A stretch of DNA of 64,000 bases from RH-AL1 sp965249685 (GTDB lineage Bacteria; Pseudomonadota; Alphaproteobacteria; Rhizobiales; Beijerinckiaceae), in NCBI GenBank assembly GCA_965249685.1, contig CBDFMN010000003.1, positions 1,984,001 through 2,048,000 on the forward strand, read 5' to 3'. A model generated the notes under the pieces. It worked only from the letters and a program-made list of their open reading frames with translations. It made no database searches and was not told where the DNA came from. A program made the position numbers and the translations under genes. Each line of letters begins with the position of its first letter. Within the stretch, counting starts at the first letter, position 1. Of this stretch, positions 44,483 to 53,737 are shown in pieces.

Positions 44483-45781
44483 TTGCCCTCAGACGCTTTG
44501 ACCGACGGCACGGTCGACGCTCTGCGCGACGCGCTCGCCGGCCGCGGCAGCCGATGGCGCAGCGCGACGCTGTTCACGGGGCCGGCGGTGATCAGCTCCA
44601 TCGCCTACATGGACCCCGGCAATTTCGCGACGAACATCCAGGCCGGCGCCCGCTACGGCTATACTCTGCTGTGGGTCGTGGTGCTCGCCAACGTCGTCGC
44701 CATGCTGTTCCAGGCGCTGTCGGCCAAGCTCGGTATCGTCACTGGCCGCAACCTCGCCGAACTGTGCCGGGAGCGCTGTCCCAGGCCGGTCGCCCTGGCG
44801 ATGTGGGTCGCCAGCGAGGCGGCGGCCATGGCGACCGACCTCGCCGAGTTCCTCGGCGGCGCCATCGGCCTCGCGCTGCTGTTCCACGTGCCGCTGCTCG
44901 TCGGCATGGCCGTCACCGCCGTCGTCACCTACGCCATCCTGCTGTGCCAGGGCCGCGGCTTCCGGCCCATGGAGCTGATCATCGGCAGCCTCGTGGCGGT
45001 CATCGGCCTCTGTTACCTGGCCGAACTCTTCATCGCCCCCGTCGATTGGGCGGCGGTCGCCGTTCATGCCGTCCGGCCCTCTCTGCCGGACGCGGCGGCG
45101 GTGACGGTCGCCGTCGGCATCATCGGCGCCACCGTGATGCCGCACGCGATCTATCTCCACTCCGGCTTGACGCAGGACCGCGTCGTCGCCCGCGACGACC
45201 GCGAGCGCCGCCGCCTCGTGCGCTTCTCCCACCGCGAGGTGGTCGTGGCGCTGACTGTCGCCGGCCTGGTCAACATGGCCATGGTGATCATGGCGGCCAG
45301 TGCGTTCCACGCGGACCACAGCGACGTGGCGGAGATCGAGACGGCCTACCACACGCTGGTGCCGCTCCTCGGTGCGGGCGCGGCCGGAATCTTCCTCGCC
45401 TCCTTGATCGCCTCGGGCGTCTCGAGCTCCGTCGTGGGCACGATGGCCGGCCAGATGATCATGCAGGGCTTCATCGGCGTCCGCATTCCCGTCTGGGTGC
45501 GCCGCCTCGTGACGATGGTGCCGGCCTTCGTTGTCGTGGGCGTCGGCGCCAACGCCACCAACGCTTTGGTGATGAGCCAAGTGGTGCTCAGCCTGGTCCT
45601 GCCCGTGCCGATGGTAGCCCTGGTCCTGTTCACGCGCGATCCGACGATCATGGGGGCGTTCCGCAACGGACGCTGGACGCACGCGGCGGCGCTGGGCAGC
45701 ACCGTCGCCGTTCTGGCGCTCAACGCCGTGCTGCTCCTGCAGGCGGCCGGCGTCGTCATCCCCGGGGCGGCCGCGCCGTAG
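44483..45781 (+). CDS. mntH: Nramp-family Mn2+/divalent metal transporter
   Basis: The 432-residue, 11-helix proton-coupled importer has the metal-site motif MDPGNFATN in helix 1 and the helix 6 motif MPHAIYLHSG, with ATDLAEFLGGAIGL in helix 3. The pairing with MntR favours Mn2+ as substrate. The start is uncertain: TTG 44483 is the first in-frame codon that gives a normal N-terminus; upstream ATGs at 44451 and 44460 are in another frame. Expression is probably controlled by the palindrome just upstream. Confidence 0.94.
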   Translation: MPSDALTDGTVDALRDALAGRGSRWRSATLFTGPAVISSIAYMDPGNFATNIQAGARYGYTLLWVVVLANVVAMLFQALSAKLGIVTGRNLAELCRERCPRPVALAMWVASEAAAMATDLAEFLGGAIGLALLFHVPLLVGMAVTAVVTYAILLCQGRGFRPMELIIGSLVAVIGLCYLAELFIAPVDWAAVAVHAVRPSLPDAAAVTVAVGIIGATVMPHAIYLHSGLTQDRVVARDDRERRRLVRFSHREVVVALTVAGLVNMAMVIMAASAFHADHSDVAEIETAYHTLVPLLGAGAAGIFLASLIASGVSSSVVGTMAGQMIMQGFIGVRIPVWVRRLVTMVPAFVVVGVGANATNALVMSQVVLSLVLPVPMVALVLFTRDPTIMGAFRNGRWTHAAALGSTVAVLALNAVLLLQAAGVVIPGAAAP

Positions 45782-45864
45782 CGCCGCGCTGGACCCTGTT
45801 GCGGCGGCGTCGCGGTTGATCTCTACTCCGACGAGACCATCACCCGCATCAGGGGTCCGCTGCC

Positions 45865-46197
45865 ATGTCCTGGCGCCTTCTGACCATCGTGCTTCTGGGA
45901 CTCGGGGTCGTGCCGCTCGGTTACGGACGCGCCGCTGGGGAGGCGGGCGGCGAGTGGTACGTCGGCCAAGCGGTCGTCTGCGTCTACAATCGTTTCCTCG
46001 ACCTCTCCGACGCCCCGGAACTCAGCGAGGGCGCGGTCTATACGATCAGGGCGATCCTGCCGCAGCGGCGCGGCCATGTCGGGTTGGCGGTGCTGGAGAC
46101 GTCGGCCAAGGACAAGTTCCTGGCGTTCGACGAACGCCGTTTCCGGCCGCTGAAGGCAGTAGCGCGCCTCACGCGGCGGGGCGTCCCGATTGCGTGA
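45865..46197 (+). CDS. Small exported protein, unknown function
   Basis: This 110-residue protein has a signal peptide or membrane anchor (MSWRLLTIVLLGLGVVPLGY). The mature core WYVGQAVVCVYNRF, LSEGAVYTIRAI, HVGLAVLE and FDERRFRPL is a small beta-rich fold seen in many alphaproteobacterial and phage hypothetical proteins. No function is known. Its 3' end overlaps the convergent diguanylate cyclase gene by 29 bp. Confidence 0.75.
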   Translation: MSWRLLTIVLLGLGVVPLGYGRAAGEAGGEWYVGQAVVCVYNRFLDLSDAPELSEGAVYTIRAILPQRRGHVGLAVLETSAKDKFLAFDERRFRPLKAVARLTRRGVPIA

Positions 46198-47737
46198 GCG
46201 GCCCCGGCATCGGTGCCCGGCGAACCTGGTTGCGGCCGCCAAGTTTGGCCCTGTAGAGCGCGGCGTCGGCGGCCGCGGTCAGATCGCCCGGTCCCGCCAT
46301 CGTGCCGCCGTGCCCCGTGCCCAAGCCTTGCGCCACGCCGCCGCTCACCGTGAGCACGCCATGCGCGCTCCCGCGGTGCGGCAGCCTCCAGGCCGCGACG
46401 AGGGCGCGAATGCGGTCGGCCGTCGCCTCCGCCTTCGCCGCGCCCGTGCCGGGCAGCAGTACGCCGAACTCCTCGCCGCCGATGCGGCAGCCCAGCGCTG
46501 CGGCGGGATCGATGGCCGCCTCGATCGCGCGAGCGATCAGCTTCAGCGCCTCGTCCCCTCGCTGGTGCCCGTAGCGGTCGTTGAAGCCCTTGAACCAGTC
46601 GGCATCGAAGAGGATGAGCGAGAGGGGCTCGTCCATGCGGGCCGCCCGCTCCCATTCGCGCCGCAGCACGTCGTCGAAACGCCGACGGTTGGCGAGGCCG
46701 GTCAGCGCGTCGGTGGTGGCAAGCTTCTCGAGTTCGACGTTGATGGCCGCGGTGGCGCGCTCCGCCCGCTTGCGCTCCTCCAACTCGCGGCGGAACAGCC
46801 ACGTCAGGACCATCGTCCCGGCGGACAGGCTCAGCACGACGGCGCCCAGGATGCCGGCCTTCCACCACCAGCCGGCATAGATCTCCTCCGGCTTGGTGGC
46901 GATGCTCAGGAACAACGGCAGGTCTTCGACGGGCGCGACGACGAAATGGCGACTGCCCTCGCCGATCATCGCCGGGCCGACGAAGCTGCCGCTGCGCGTT
47001 TCCAGAAGCTTGGCGTAGCTCGGCGTCTGCGCCACGCTGGCGCCGATGTCTTCCGCGCGGAACGGCTCGCGCATGATGACCGTGCCGCCGACGCCGTAGA
47101 GGGTGACGACCCCGGCGTGGTCGGCGCCCACGGCGGCGAACAGGCTGCGGAAATAGTCGAGCAGGATGGCGCCCGACACCACCCCGGCGAAGGAGCCGTC
47201 CGGGTTGTTCAAGCGTCGGCTGAGGACGACGATCTGGCGGCCGGTGAGCCGCGAGACCATCGGCGCACTGATGTGCAGACCGGCATCGTCGTGGGCGGCC
47301 AGGTAGCGGAAGTATTCGCAGGTGAAGCAGTTGAAGGCCGTCGCGACCGGCGCCGCGGCCGCGACCATGGCGCCGCGCTGATCCATTACGATGATCGTGC
47401 CGAAACCGGTCGCCGTTGCGGCATGGTTGAACAGGACCATCTGACGGATGGCAGGATCGAGCGCCATAACCTCAGGTTGGCGCAAACCTTCGACGACAGC
47501 CTGGAGCGAGAGATCGTAGAGACTGACGTTGCGGGCGATGTCGCGCCCGAGGACCTGGATGAGGCTACGCGATGTGATCTCCGCCTGCCGCTCCGCATCC
47601 AGGCGCAGGTCGCGGAGCAGAAGCCCCGCTACGGCGCAGAGCCCGATGGCGCAGAGCAGGTTGATGCGGTCGAGCCAGCGGCCGGAGCGCGTCCAAGGCG
47701 CGAGACCGTCCCGCAGGCGGCGATATAGCATGGACAT
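46169..47737 (-). CDS. Diguanylate cyclase with extracytoplasmic Cache-type sensor
   Basis: The protein has about 522 residues. A membrane helix near residues 25-42 is followed by a periplasmic double-Cache-like domain (LIQVLGRDIARNVSLYDLSL, IIVMDQRGAMVAAA, YFRYLAAHDDAGLHISAP, RRLNNPDGSFAGVVSGAI), a second helix near residues 293-315, a short coiled coil and a GGDEF domain with the active-site motif GGEEF (RIGGEEFGVLLPGTG), so c-di-GMP synthesis is predicted. An RxxD inhibitory site is not obvious. The start is taken at ATG 47737, with ATG 47731 as the alternative; neither has a clear Shine-Dalgarno. Confidence 0.92.
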   Translation of the reverse strand: MSMLYRRLRDGLAPWTRSGRWLDRINLLCAIGLCAVAGLLLRDLRLDAERQAEITSRSLIQVLGRDIARNVSLYDLSLQAVVEGLRQPEVMALDPAIRQMVLFNHAATATGFGTIIVMDQRGAMVAAAAPVATAFNCFTCEYFRYLAAHDDAGLHISAPMVSRLTGRQIVVLSRRLNNPDGSFAGVVSGAILLDYFRSLFAAVGADHAGVVTLYGVGGTVIMREPFRAEDIGASVAQTPSYAKLLETRSGSFVGPAMIGEGSRHFVVAPVEDLPLFLSIATKPEEIYAGWWWKAGILGAVVLSLSAGTMVLTWLFRRELEERKRAERATAAINVELEKLATTDALTGLANRRRFDDVLRREWERAARMDEPLSLILFDADWFKGFNDRYGHQRGDEALKLIARAIEAAIDPAAALGCRIGGEEFGVLLPGTGAAKAEATADRIRALVAAWRLPHRGSAHGVLTVSGGVAQGLGTGHGGTMAGPGDLTAAADAALYRAKLGGRNQVRRAPMPGPLTQSGRPAA

Positions 47738-47885
47738 GGACAGGGAGGACCAGCCAGTTCGGAGCGCCGCGGCGACCGGCCCAAACCTCGCCCGCGCAGC
47801 CCGGCTTCCAAAGTCCCGTATGCGGATTAGGAAACCCCTAACTGGCAACGGAATACCGGCCGCCACGAGCTACAGTCGGCCTTGC

Positions 47886-49694
<1,809 letters not shown>

Positions 49695-49757
49695 GCTCCT
49701 ATCTAGAACAGGATGCGCCGCGGCGACACCCCGATTGCGCTGGCGCGCGTGCCACGC

Positions 49758-50468
49758 TCAGAAACGGGTCGTCAGCTTGGTCACCCAGGCGGGCGAGGCA
49801 TCCAACAGCTTGGCCTCGATAACCTTGTCGAACCCCGTCAGCATGACGCTGCCGAACACGACGAGCACGACGCCCATCGCCTGCTTCAAACCCCGGCCCG
49901 CCGACAACAGGCTGCCGCGCCAGCGCCCGATCGTCTCGCGCGACATCAGCCCGAGAAGGAGCATCGGGACCGCCGCACCAATGGCATATGCGAGCATGGT
50001 GAGGGCGACGAGCCCGAGGTTTTCCGCGCGTGCCGCCATCAGCGAGGCGGCGCCCAGCGTCGGGCCGGCACAGGGGCTCCAGATGGCCCCGAGCAGCAGA
50101 CCGACGCCGAGCTGGCCGAGGAGGCCGCCCGACGCGAAACCACCGAGACGGGTCTCCGCCGCTGCCGCGAATGGCGCTGTGGCCAACGCGAACCGGCCTT
50201 GCAGGTTGGGAATGAGCAGGACCAGGCCGACCAGCAGCAGCATGACCGCCGCCGCGGTCTGGAACACGCCGCCGTCGAGCCCGGCTTCGAAGCCGATCGT
50301 CGCGACGACCAGTCCGATGACGGTGAACGACAGGGCCAGCCCCGCGCTCAGCGCGAGCGGCCCGAACCGGTGCTCGGAGATCGCCGTTCCAAGGACGATG
50401 GGGACCAGCGGCAGCACGCACGGCGAAAGAATGGAGAGGATCCCGGCCAGAAACGCGAAACCGATCAT
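49758..50468 (-). CDS. CcdA-like thiol-disulfide transmembrane protein
   Basis: This 236-residue, six-helix protein is of the CcdA/DsbD-beta type. The two redox cysteines are in SPCVLPLVP (helix 1) and SPCAGPTLGAA (helix 4), which carry electrons from cytoplasmic thioredoxin to periplasmic partners. Upstream on the same strand, immediately next to it, lies the tail of a thioredoxin-like gene (50514-50621), its probable former operon partner. Without an intact partner here its acceptor is unknown. Confidence 0.92.
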   Translation of the reverse strand: MIGFAFLAGILSILSPCVLPLVPIVLGTAISEHRFGPLALSAGLALSFTVIGLVVATIGFEAGLDGGVFQTAAAVMLLLVGLVLLIPNLQGRFALATAPFAAAAETRLGGFASGGLLGQLGVGLLLGAIWSPCAGPTLGAASLMAARAENLGLVALTMLAYAIGAAVPMLLLGLMSRETIGRWRGSLLSAGRGLKQAMGVVLVVFGSVMLTGFDKVIEAKLLDASPAWVTKLTTRF

Positions 50469-50513
50469 GACGAAATCCCTACGCGGCCTACGCCCAGCCG
50501 CACCCGACGAGCC

Positions 50514-50621
50514 TCAGCTCGTCGTGTCGAACAACCGCGCGATCCACGCCTCGTTCGTGTCGCCCGTCGAACGCCCGACCTTCGTCCTGCCCCTATAGAC
50601 TAAAATCGCCGGCGCGAGCGG
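50514..50621 (-). pseudogene. C-terminal remnant of a thioredoxin-like gene
   Basis: The minus strand reads PLAPAILVYRGRTKVGRSTG followed by DTNEAWIARLFDTTS and a stop. This matches the end of a thioredoxin fold: the cis-Pro, the strand ILVYRGRxxVGR and the last helix. The CxxC half is absent; the sequence upstream is replaced by the pal-like gene, whose stop is 12 bases away. It sits 45 bases ahead of the CcdA-like gene, a typical redox pair, so this looks like a gene cut by rearrangement. Confidence 0.6.
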
Positions 50622-50632
50622 CCGATGCGCCG

Positions 50633-51190
50633 TTAGGACTGGCCGCTGCCGCCGATGACGGTGACCGCGCGGCGGTTCTGCGACCAGCAGGAAATGTCGT
50701 TGCAGGTCGCCACCGGCCGTTCCTTGCCATAGGACGTGGTGCGGATGCGCTCCGAGGAGACGCCACGAGCGACGAGGTACTGCTTCGTCGATTCCGCACG
50801 CCGCGAGCCCAGCGCGAAATTGTACTCGCGGGTGCCGCGCTCGTCGGCGTGACCTTCGATCGTGATGGGGCCGCGGTTGTACTGCTGCAGCCAGCGCGCC
50901 TGCCCGTCGAGCGTCGCCTGCGCCTTGGGGCTGAGGTCCGTCTGGTCGCTCTCGAAGAACACGCGGTCGCCCACGTTCTGCGCGAAATCCTCCGCGCTGC
51001 CAGGTGCGGCGTTTCCGGCAATGCGGCCGCGGCGTCCGGCGCCCACGCCGTAGTCGGAGGCATTGCCGCCGCCGCCGGCAAGGCCCGCCAAACCTTCCTC
51101 GCCAGGCGTCTTGGCGCAGGCCGCGAAGGCGAGCCCGACGCAGACCACGGCGACGAGCTTGGCCGAGCCCTTAACTTGATTGAAACGCAT
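50633..51190 (-). CDS. OmpA/Pal-like peptidoglycan-associated lipoprotein, copy 1
   Basis: This 185-residue outer-membrane lipoprotein has a signal peptide with a lipobox ending FAACAK, a Gly-rich spacer of about 45 residues, then an OmpA-like peptidoglycan-binding domain (DRVFFESDQTDLSPKAQATL, ITIEGHADERGTREYNFALG, RRAESTKQYLV, RRAVTVIGG). GGGAG is about eight bases before ATG 51190. Pal normally works with TolB and TolQRA, none of which is here. Its last 360 bp are identical to copy 2 (52962-53456), while the N-terminal parts differ. It also has two cysteines in CNDISCW. Confidence 0.93.
   Translation of the reverse strand: MRFNQVKGSAKLVAVVCVGLAFAACAKTPGEEGLAGLAGGGGNASDYGVGAGRRGRIAGNAAPGSAEDFAQNVGDRVFFESDQTDLSPKAQATLDGQARWLQQYNRGPITIEGHADERGTREYNFALGSRRAESTKQYLVARGVSSERIRTTSYGKERPVATCNDISCWSQNRRAVTVIGGSGQS
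50648..51007 (-). repeat. 360-bp direct repeat, copy A (identical to 52974-53333)
   Basis: Base-by-base reading shows the same sequence at both places with a constant offset of 2326 bp, covering the whole OmpA-like domain of the two pal-like genes. Identity stops abruptly at both ends. This implies recent duplication or gene conversion. Recombination between the copies would delete about 2.3 kb with the flavodoxin and DoxX genes. Confidence 0.95.
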
Positions 51191-51551
51191 CACCGATCTC
51201 CCACGCAACACTTGACCCTCGACGTACAGGGCGCGGGTTAAACGAAGGTTTTCGTCAACCTTGCTGAAGCGTTGCAAGGATTGGTTACCGCTGCGCGGTG
51301 GTTTTATGGTTAAGGCGGGGTTAACGACGACGGGTTTCCAGGCGTCTCGCCGGGATCGCGCCGCCTGCAGGCGCGTAGCCCCGCGGGCCGCGCTCTCGGT
51401 GGTCCTAACACTCTGGCTTTCGAGCACGGTGCGTGAGGAGCGAAGCTCCCATCGAAAATGCTGCCCGCGGGCGGTAGGGGTCCGCATGGCGATTCCAGCT
51501 CAGGTTTCAGCACCCGTCTTGGATCATCCAACCATTCGACCATGCATGCCT
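51191..51551. other. 361-bp non-coding stretch upstream of pal-like copy 1
   Basis: No gene or stable RNA recognised. The 60 bases next to the gene are rich in TTAAC/GTTAA words (GGTTAAACG, GGTTACC, ATGGTTAAGG, GGGGTTAACG), which may be part of a promoter or regulator site, but no clear symmetric operator is seen. Confidence 0.4.
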
Positions 51552-52145
51552 TCATCGGGCGGACACTGAGGCGGCCGGTACAGCGGCAAATCGGCTGGTG
51601 ATCTCCGCGACGCGGACGCCGTAGAGCCGGCCGGTCTCAAGGTCGCCTTCGGACATCTCGGCCGGTGCTGCATCTGCGTCCGATTGCGCCATCGGACCTA
51701 AGAACGATCCCATACGGTTCACATCGTCGCGTTGCGAAGCCTTGGTATTGGAGGACTTCATACCCACGCCGACCCAAATACCGCGATGCTGAGCAGCCAA
51801 CAGCGAAAAGTATTGGAGCGTACTGAGCTTGTCGCCGTTGATACTGGCGCTGTTGGTGAAGCCGCCGAAAATCTTGTTCCTCCACGTATCTTCAAACCAA
51901 GCTTTCGAAGTGGCATCAGCAAACTTTTTGAACTGCCAGCTGGGACCGCCCATGTAGGTCGGCGAGCCGAAGATGATGGCGTCCGCAGCGTCGAGTGTTG
52001 CCCACTCATCCACCGGAATGTCGCCCTCGGCGCCGATCGCGATGAGCGAGGCGGCAGCGCCTTCGGCGACAGCTTCCGCCATCCGTTTCGTGTGCCCGTA
52101 ACCGGAATGGTAGACGAGGGCGGTCGTGATGCTGGGTAGGGTCAT
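51552..52145 (-). CDS. Flavodoxin-like NAD(P)H-dependent oxidoreductase (WrbA-like)
   Basis: The 197-residue protein has a flavodoxin fold: TALVYHSGYGHTKRMAEAVA is the FMN-phosphate loop, followed by ADAIIFGSPTYMGGPSWQFK and IFGGFTNSASINGDKLSTLQ, as in WrbA-type quinone reductases and related flavodoxins. ATG 52145 follows AAGGAGG at the right distance. The G+C content looks lower than that of its neighbours, and the gene lies between the two identical pal repeats, so it may be acquired. Confidence 0.88.
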   Translation of the reverse strand: MTLPSITTALVYHSGYGHTKRMAEAVAEGAAASLIAIGAEGDIPVDEWATLDAADAIIFGSPTYMGGPSWQFKKFADATSKAWFEDTWRNKIFGGFTNSASINGDKLSTLQYFSLLAAQHRGIWVGVGMKSSNTKASQRDDVNRMGSFLGPMAQSDADAAPAEMSEGDLETGRLYGVRVAEITSRFAAVPAASVSAR

Positions 52146-52292
52146 GGTGCCTCCTTGGCGCTTCGACGTCCATCGCGCTGACGGTGCGACCGCTGGCGCT
52201 GCTCGTCCGAAGCCATACTGTGGTCCATTCTCGCGATAAACCATGCATTGACGAACACATTGTTTCCAGCAAGGGAAACAGTCGTCGGCCGA

Positions 52293-52727
52293 TTACCGGC
52301 TGAGAGGCAGAATGGCGCGGATCCGGGGATCGCGCAGGTAAAGGCTACCCCAGGCCATCACGGCGAGAAGCAGGGAGATGACTTCCGGCGGTGACGCCAG
52401 TTCGCCGAGGCGGACTTGCGCGTAAATGGCACCTCCCAAAAAACCTGTCACGAAGATCGTGCCGAGGACGGCAGTCGTCGGGATGGCATAGAAGACCGTG
52501 CAGGCGAGCATGATCGCGCCGAGCGTAGGAGCCTGGCCCGTCGTAAAACCGGTTTCCTGCATCATACTTGCAATGCCGGCCGGCGCGAACAGCTGCATCG
52601 CTCCATCCGCGAGCACCGCGGCGACAACCAGGGCGCCCGCTGTGTGTCCTATCCGGACGGTGCGATGCGGCTTCGTCGTGAGCGATACGCCAACACTTCG
52701 AGAGTGGAGCGCTGGTAGAGATTCCAC
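52293..52727 (-). CDS. DoxX-like membrane protein with disturbed 5' end
   Basis: This four-helix membrane protein of about 144 residues follows the DoxX-like pattern (TVRIGHTAGALVVAAVLADG, LFAPAGIASMMQETGFTTG, LGAIMLACTVFYAIPTTAVLG, TGFLGGAIYAQVRLGE and SPPEVISLLLAVMAW). Function is unknown. No good start is visible: GTG 52727 or ATG 52805 would both place the first codons antisense to a LysR remnant (52682-52849). The family core begins near 52680, exactly where that remnant begins, so the original start may have been lost at a recombination junction. Confidence 0.6.
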   Translation of the reverse strand: MESLPALHSRSVGVSLTTKPHRTVRIGHTAGALVVAAVLADGAMQLFAPAGIASMMQETGFTTGQAPTLGAIMLACTVFYAIPTTAVLGTIFVTGFLGGAIYAQVRLGELASPPEVISLLLAVMAWGSLYLRDPRIRAILPLSR

Positions 52728-52849
52728 CTGACGTTCGCCCCGAGCCGCTCGACGTGTCCATCGTGGTGGCCCATCAGCGAAACCTGTCGCGCCGCGTCCG
52801 CGCAATCACGACCTGGATCGAAGAGGTGCTGACGCCCGATCTCAAATAG
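52682..52849 (+). pseudogene. C-terminal remnant of a LysR-type regulator gene
   Basis: The plus strand encodes RQHFESGALVEIPPDVRPEP and LDVSIVVAHQRNLSRRVRAI, then TTWIEEVLTPDLK and a stop. This is the end of a LysR substrate-binding domain (SGxLVxxLPD, a P-x-x-V-x-V-V-x-P-x-x-R-x-L-S-x-R-V-R pattern, then the DWLxE helix). An in-frame stop lies just upstream, and no other part of the gene is nearby. It is antisense to the 5' end of the DoxX-like gene. Confidence 0.6.
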
Positions 52850-52961
52850 CACCTCTCGCTATCCGTCCGACGGAGGTAAATAGAGGCTGCTAACCCGGTG
52901 CGCCCTGCCAAGGGCGGCCGTCTTGTCTGTTCATACCTGCCATCCCCTTAGCGGACGCACA

Positions 52962-53456
52962 CTATGATTGCCCGCCGCCGATGACGGTGACCGCGCGGCG
53001 GTTCTGCGACCAGCAGGAAATGTCGTTGCAGGTCGCCACCGGCCGTTCCTTGCCATAGGACGTGGTGCGGATGCGCTCCGAGGAGACGCCACGAGCGACG
53101 AGGTACTGCTTCGTCGATTCCGCACGCCGCGAGCCCAGCGCGAAATTGTACTCGCGGGTGCCGCGCTCGTCGGCGTGACCTTCGATCGTGATGGGGCCGC
53201 GGTTGTACTGCTGCAGCCAGCGCGCCTGCCCGTCGAGCGTCGCCTGCGCCTTGGGGCTGAGGTCCGTCTGGTCGCTCTCGAAGAACACGCGGTCGCCCAC
53301 GTTCTGCGCGAAATCCTCCGCGCTGCCAGGTGCACCGCGGCCGGTGTTCGACGCCAAGCTCTCCTCGCCCGGGCCTTTGGCGCAGGCGCCCAGAGCAAGC
53401 CCGGCGCATAGGAGAGCTGCGAGCTTCATGCACCCCGCGTTACGAGTGAGCTTCAT
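52962..53456 (-). CDS. OmpA/Pal-like peptidoglycan-associated lipoprotein, copy 2
   Basis: This 164-residue lipoprotein has a signal peptide ending in the lipobox LGACAK, a short spacer (GPGEESLASNTGRGAPGSAE) and the same OmpA-like domain as copy 1, identical at the DNA level for 360 bp. The spacer is about 20 residues shorter and lacks the Gly-rich run of copy 1. GGAGG lies eight bases before ATG 53456; Met at 53429 is an alternative. Both copies have intact domains, so both are probably expressed. Confidence 0.92.
   Translation of the reverse strand: MKLTRNAGCMKLAALLCAGLALGACAKGPGEESLASNTGRGAPGSAEDFAQNVGDRVFFESDQTDLSPKAQATLDGQARWLQQYNRGPITIEGHADERGTREYNFALGSRRAESTKQYLVARGVSSERIRTTSYGKERPVATCNDISCWSQNRRAVTVIGGGQS
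52974..53333 (-). repeat. 360-bp direct repeat, copy B (identical to 50648-51007)
   Basis: Second copy of the repeat that carries the OmpA-like domain. Same orientation, offset 2326 bp, no mismatch found by eye. Confidence 0.95.
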
Positions 53457-53737
53457 GACGCAATCCTCCAGAGCGACTCAAACCTCCTCATGCTCCGATG
53501 CACCGGCTTACCTTAGGGCCATCGTGCCGGCCGGTCTTGCAGGAGAGCGCCGCATTGAACAAAAGGCGGTAACGGTAAAGCGAGGGTTGATGGCGGCTTT
53601 GCGGCATGCAACCCATTTCGCCGCAGCGGGCTCGACCCTGTGGCCGCACTAGCACAGGCGAGGAAACCGGCCTATGCAGTGCAAGCGTACCCTACGTTAC
53701 GGCATTGGGCCGAGGATCAACGGGAAGGCAGTTCCGG

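Noticed and set aside
51261..51569. Plus-strand 102-codon ORF between pal copy 1 and the flavodoxin gene
   Set aside because: Lacks a ribosome site and has Arg/Ser-rich shadow composition.
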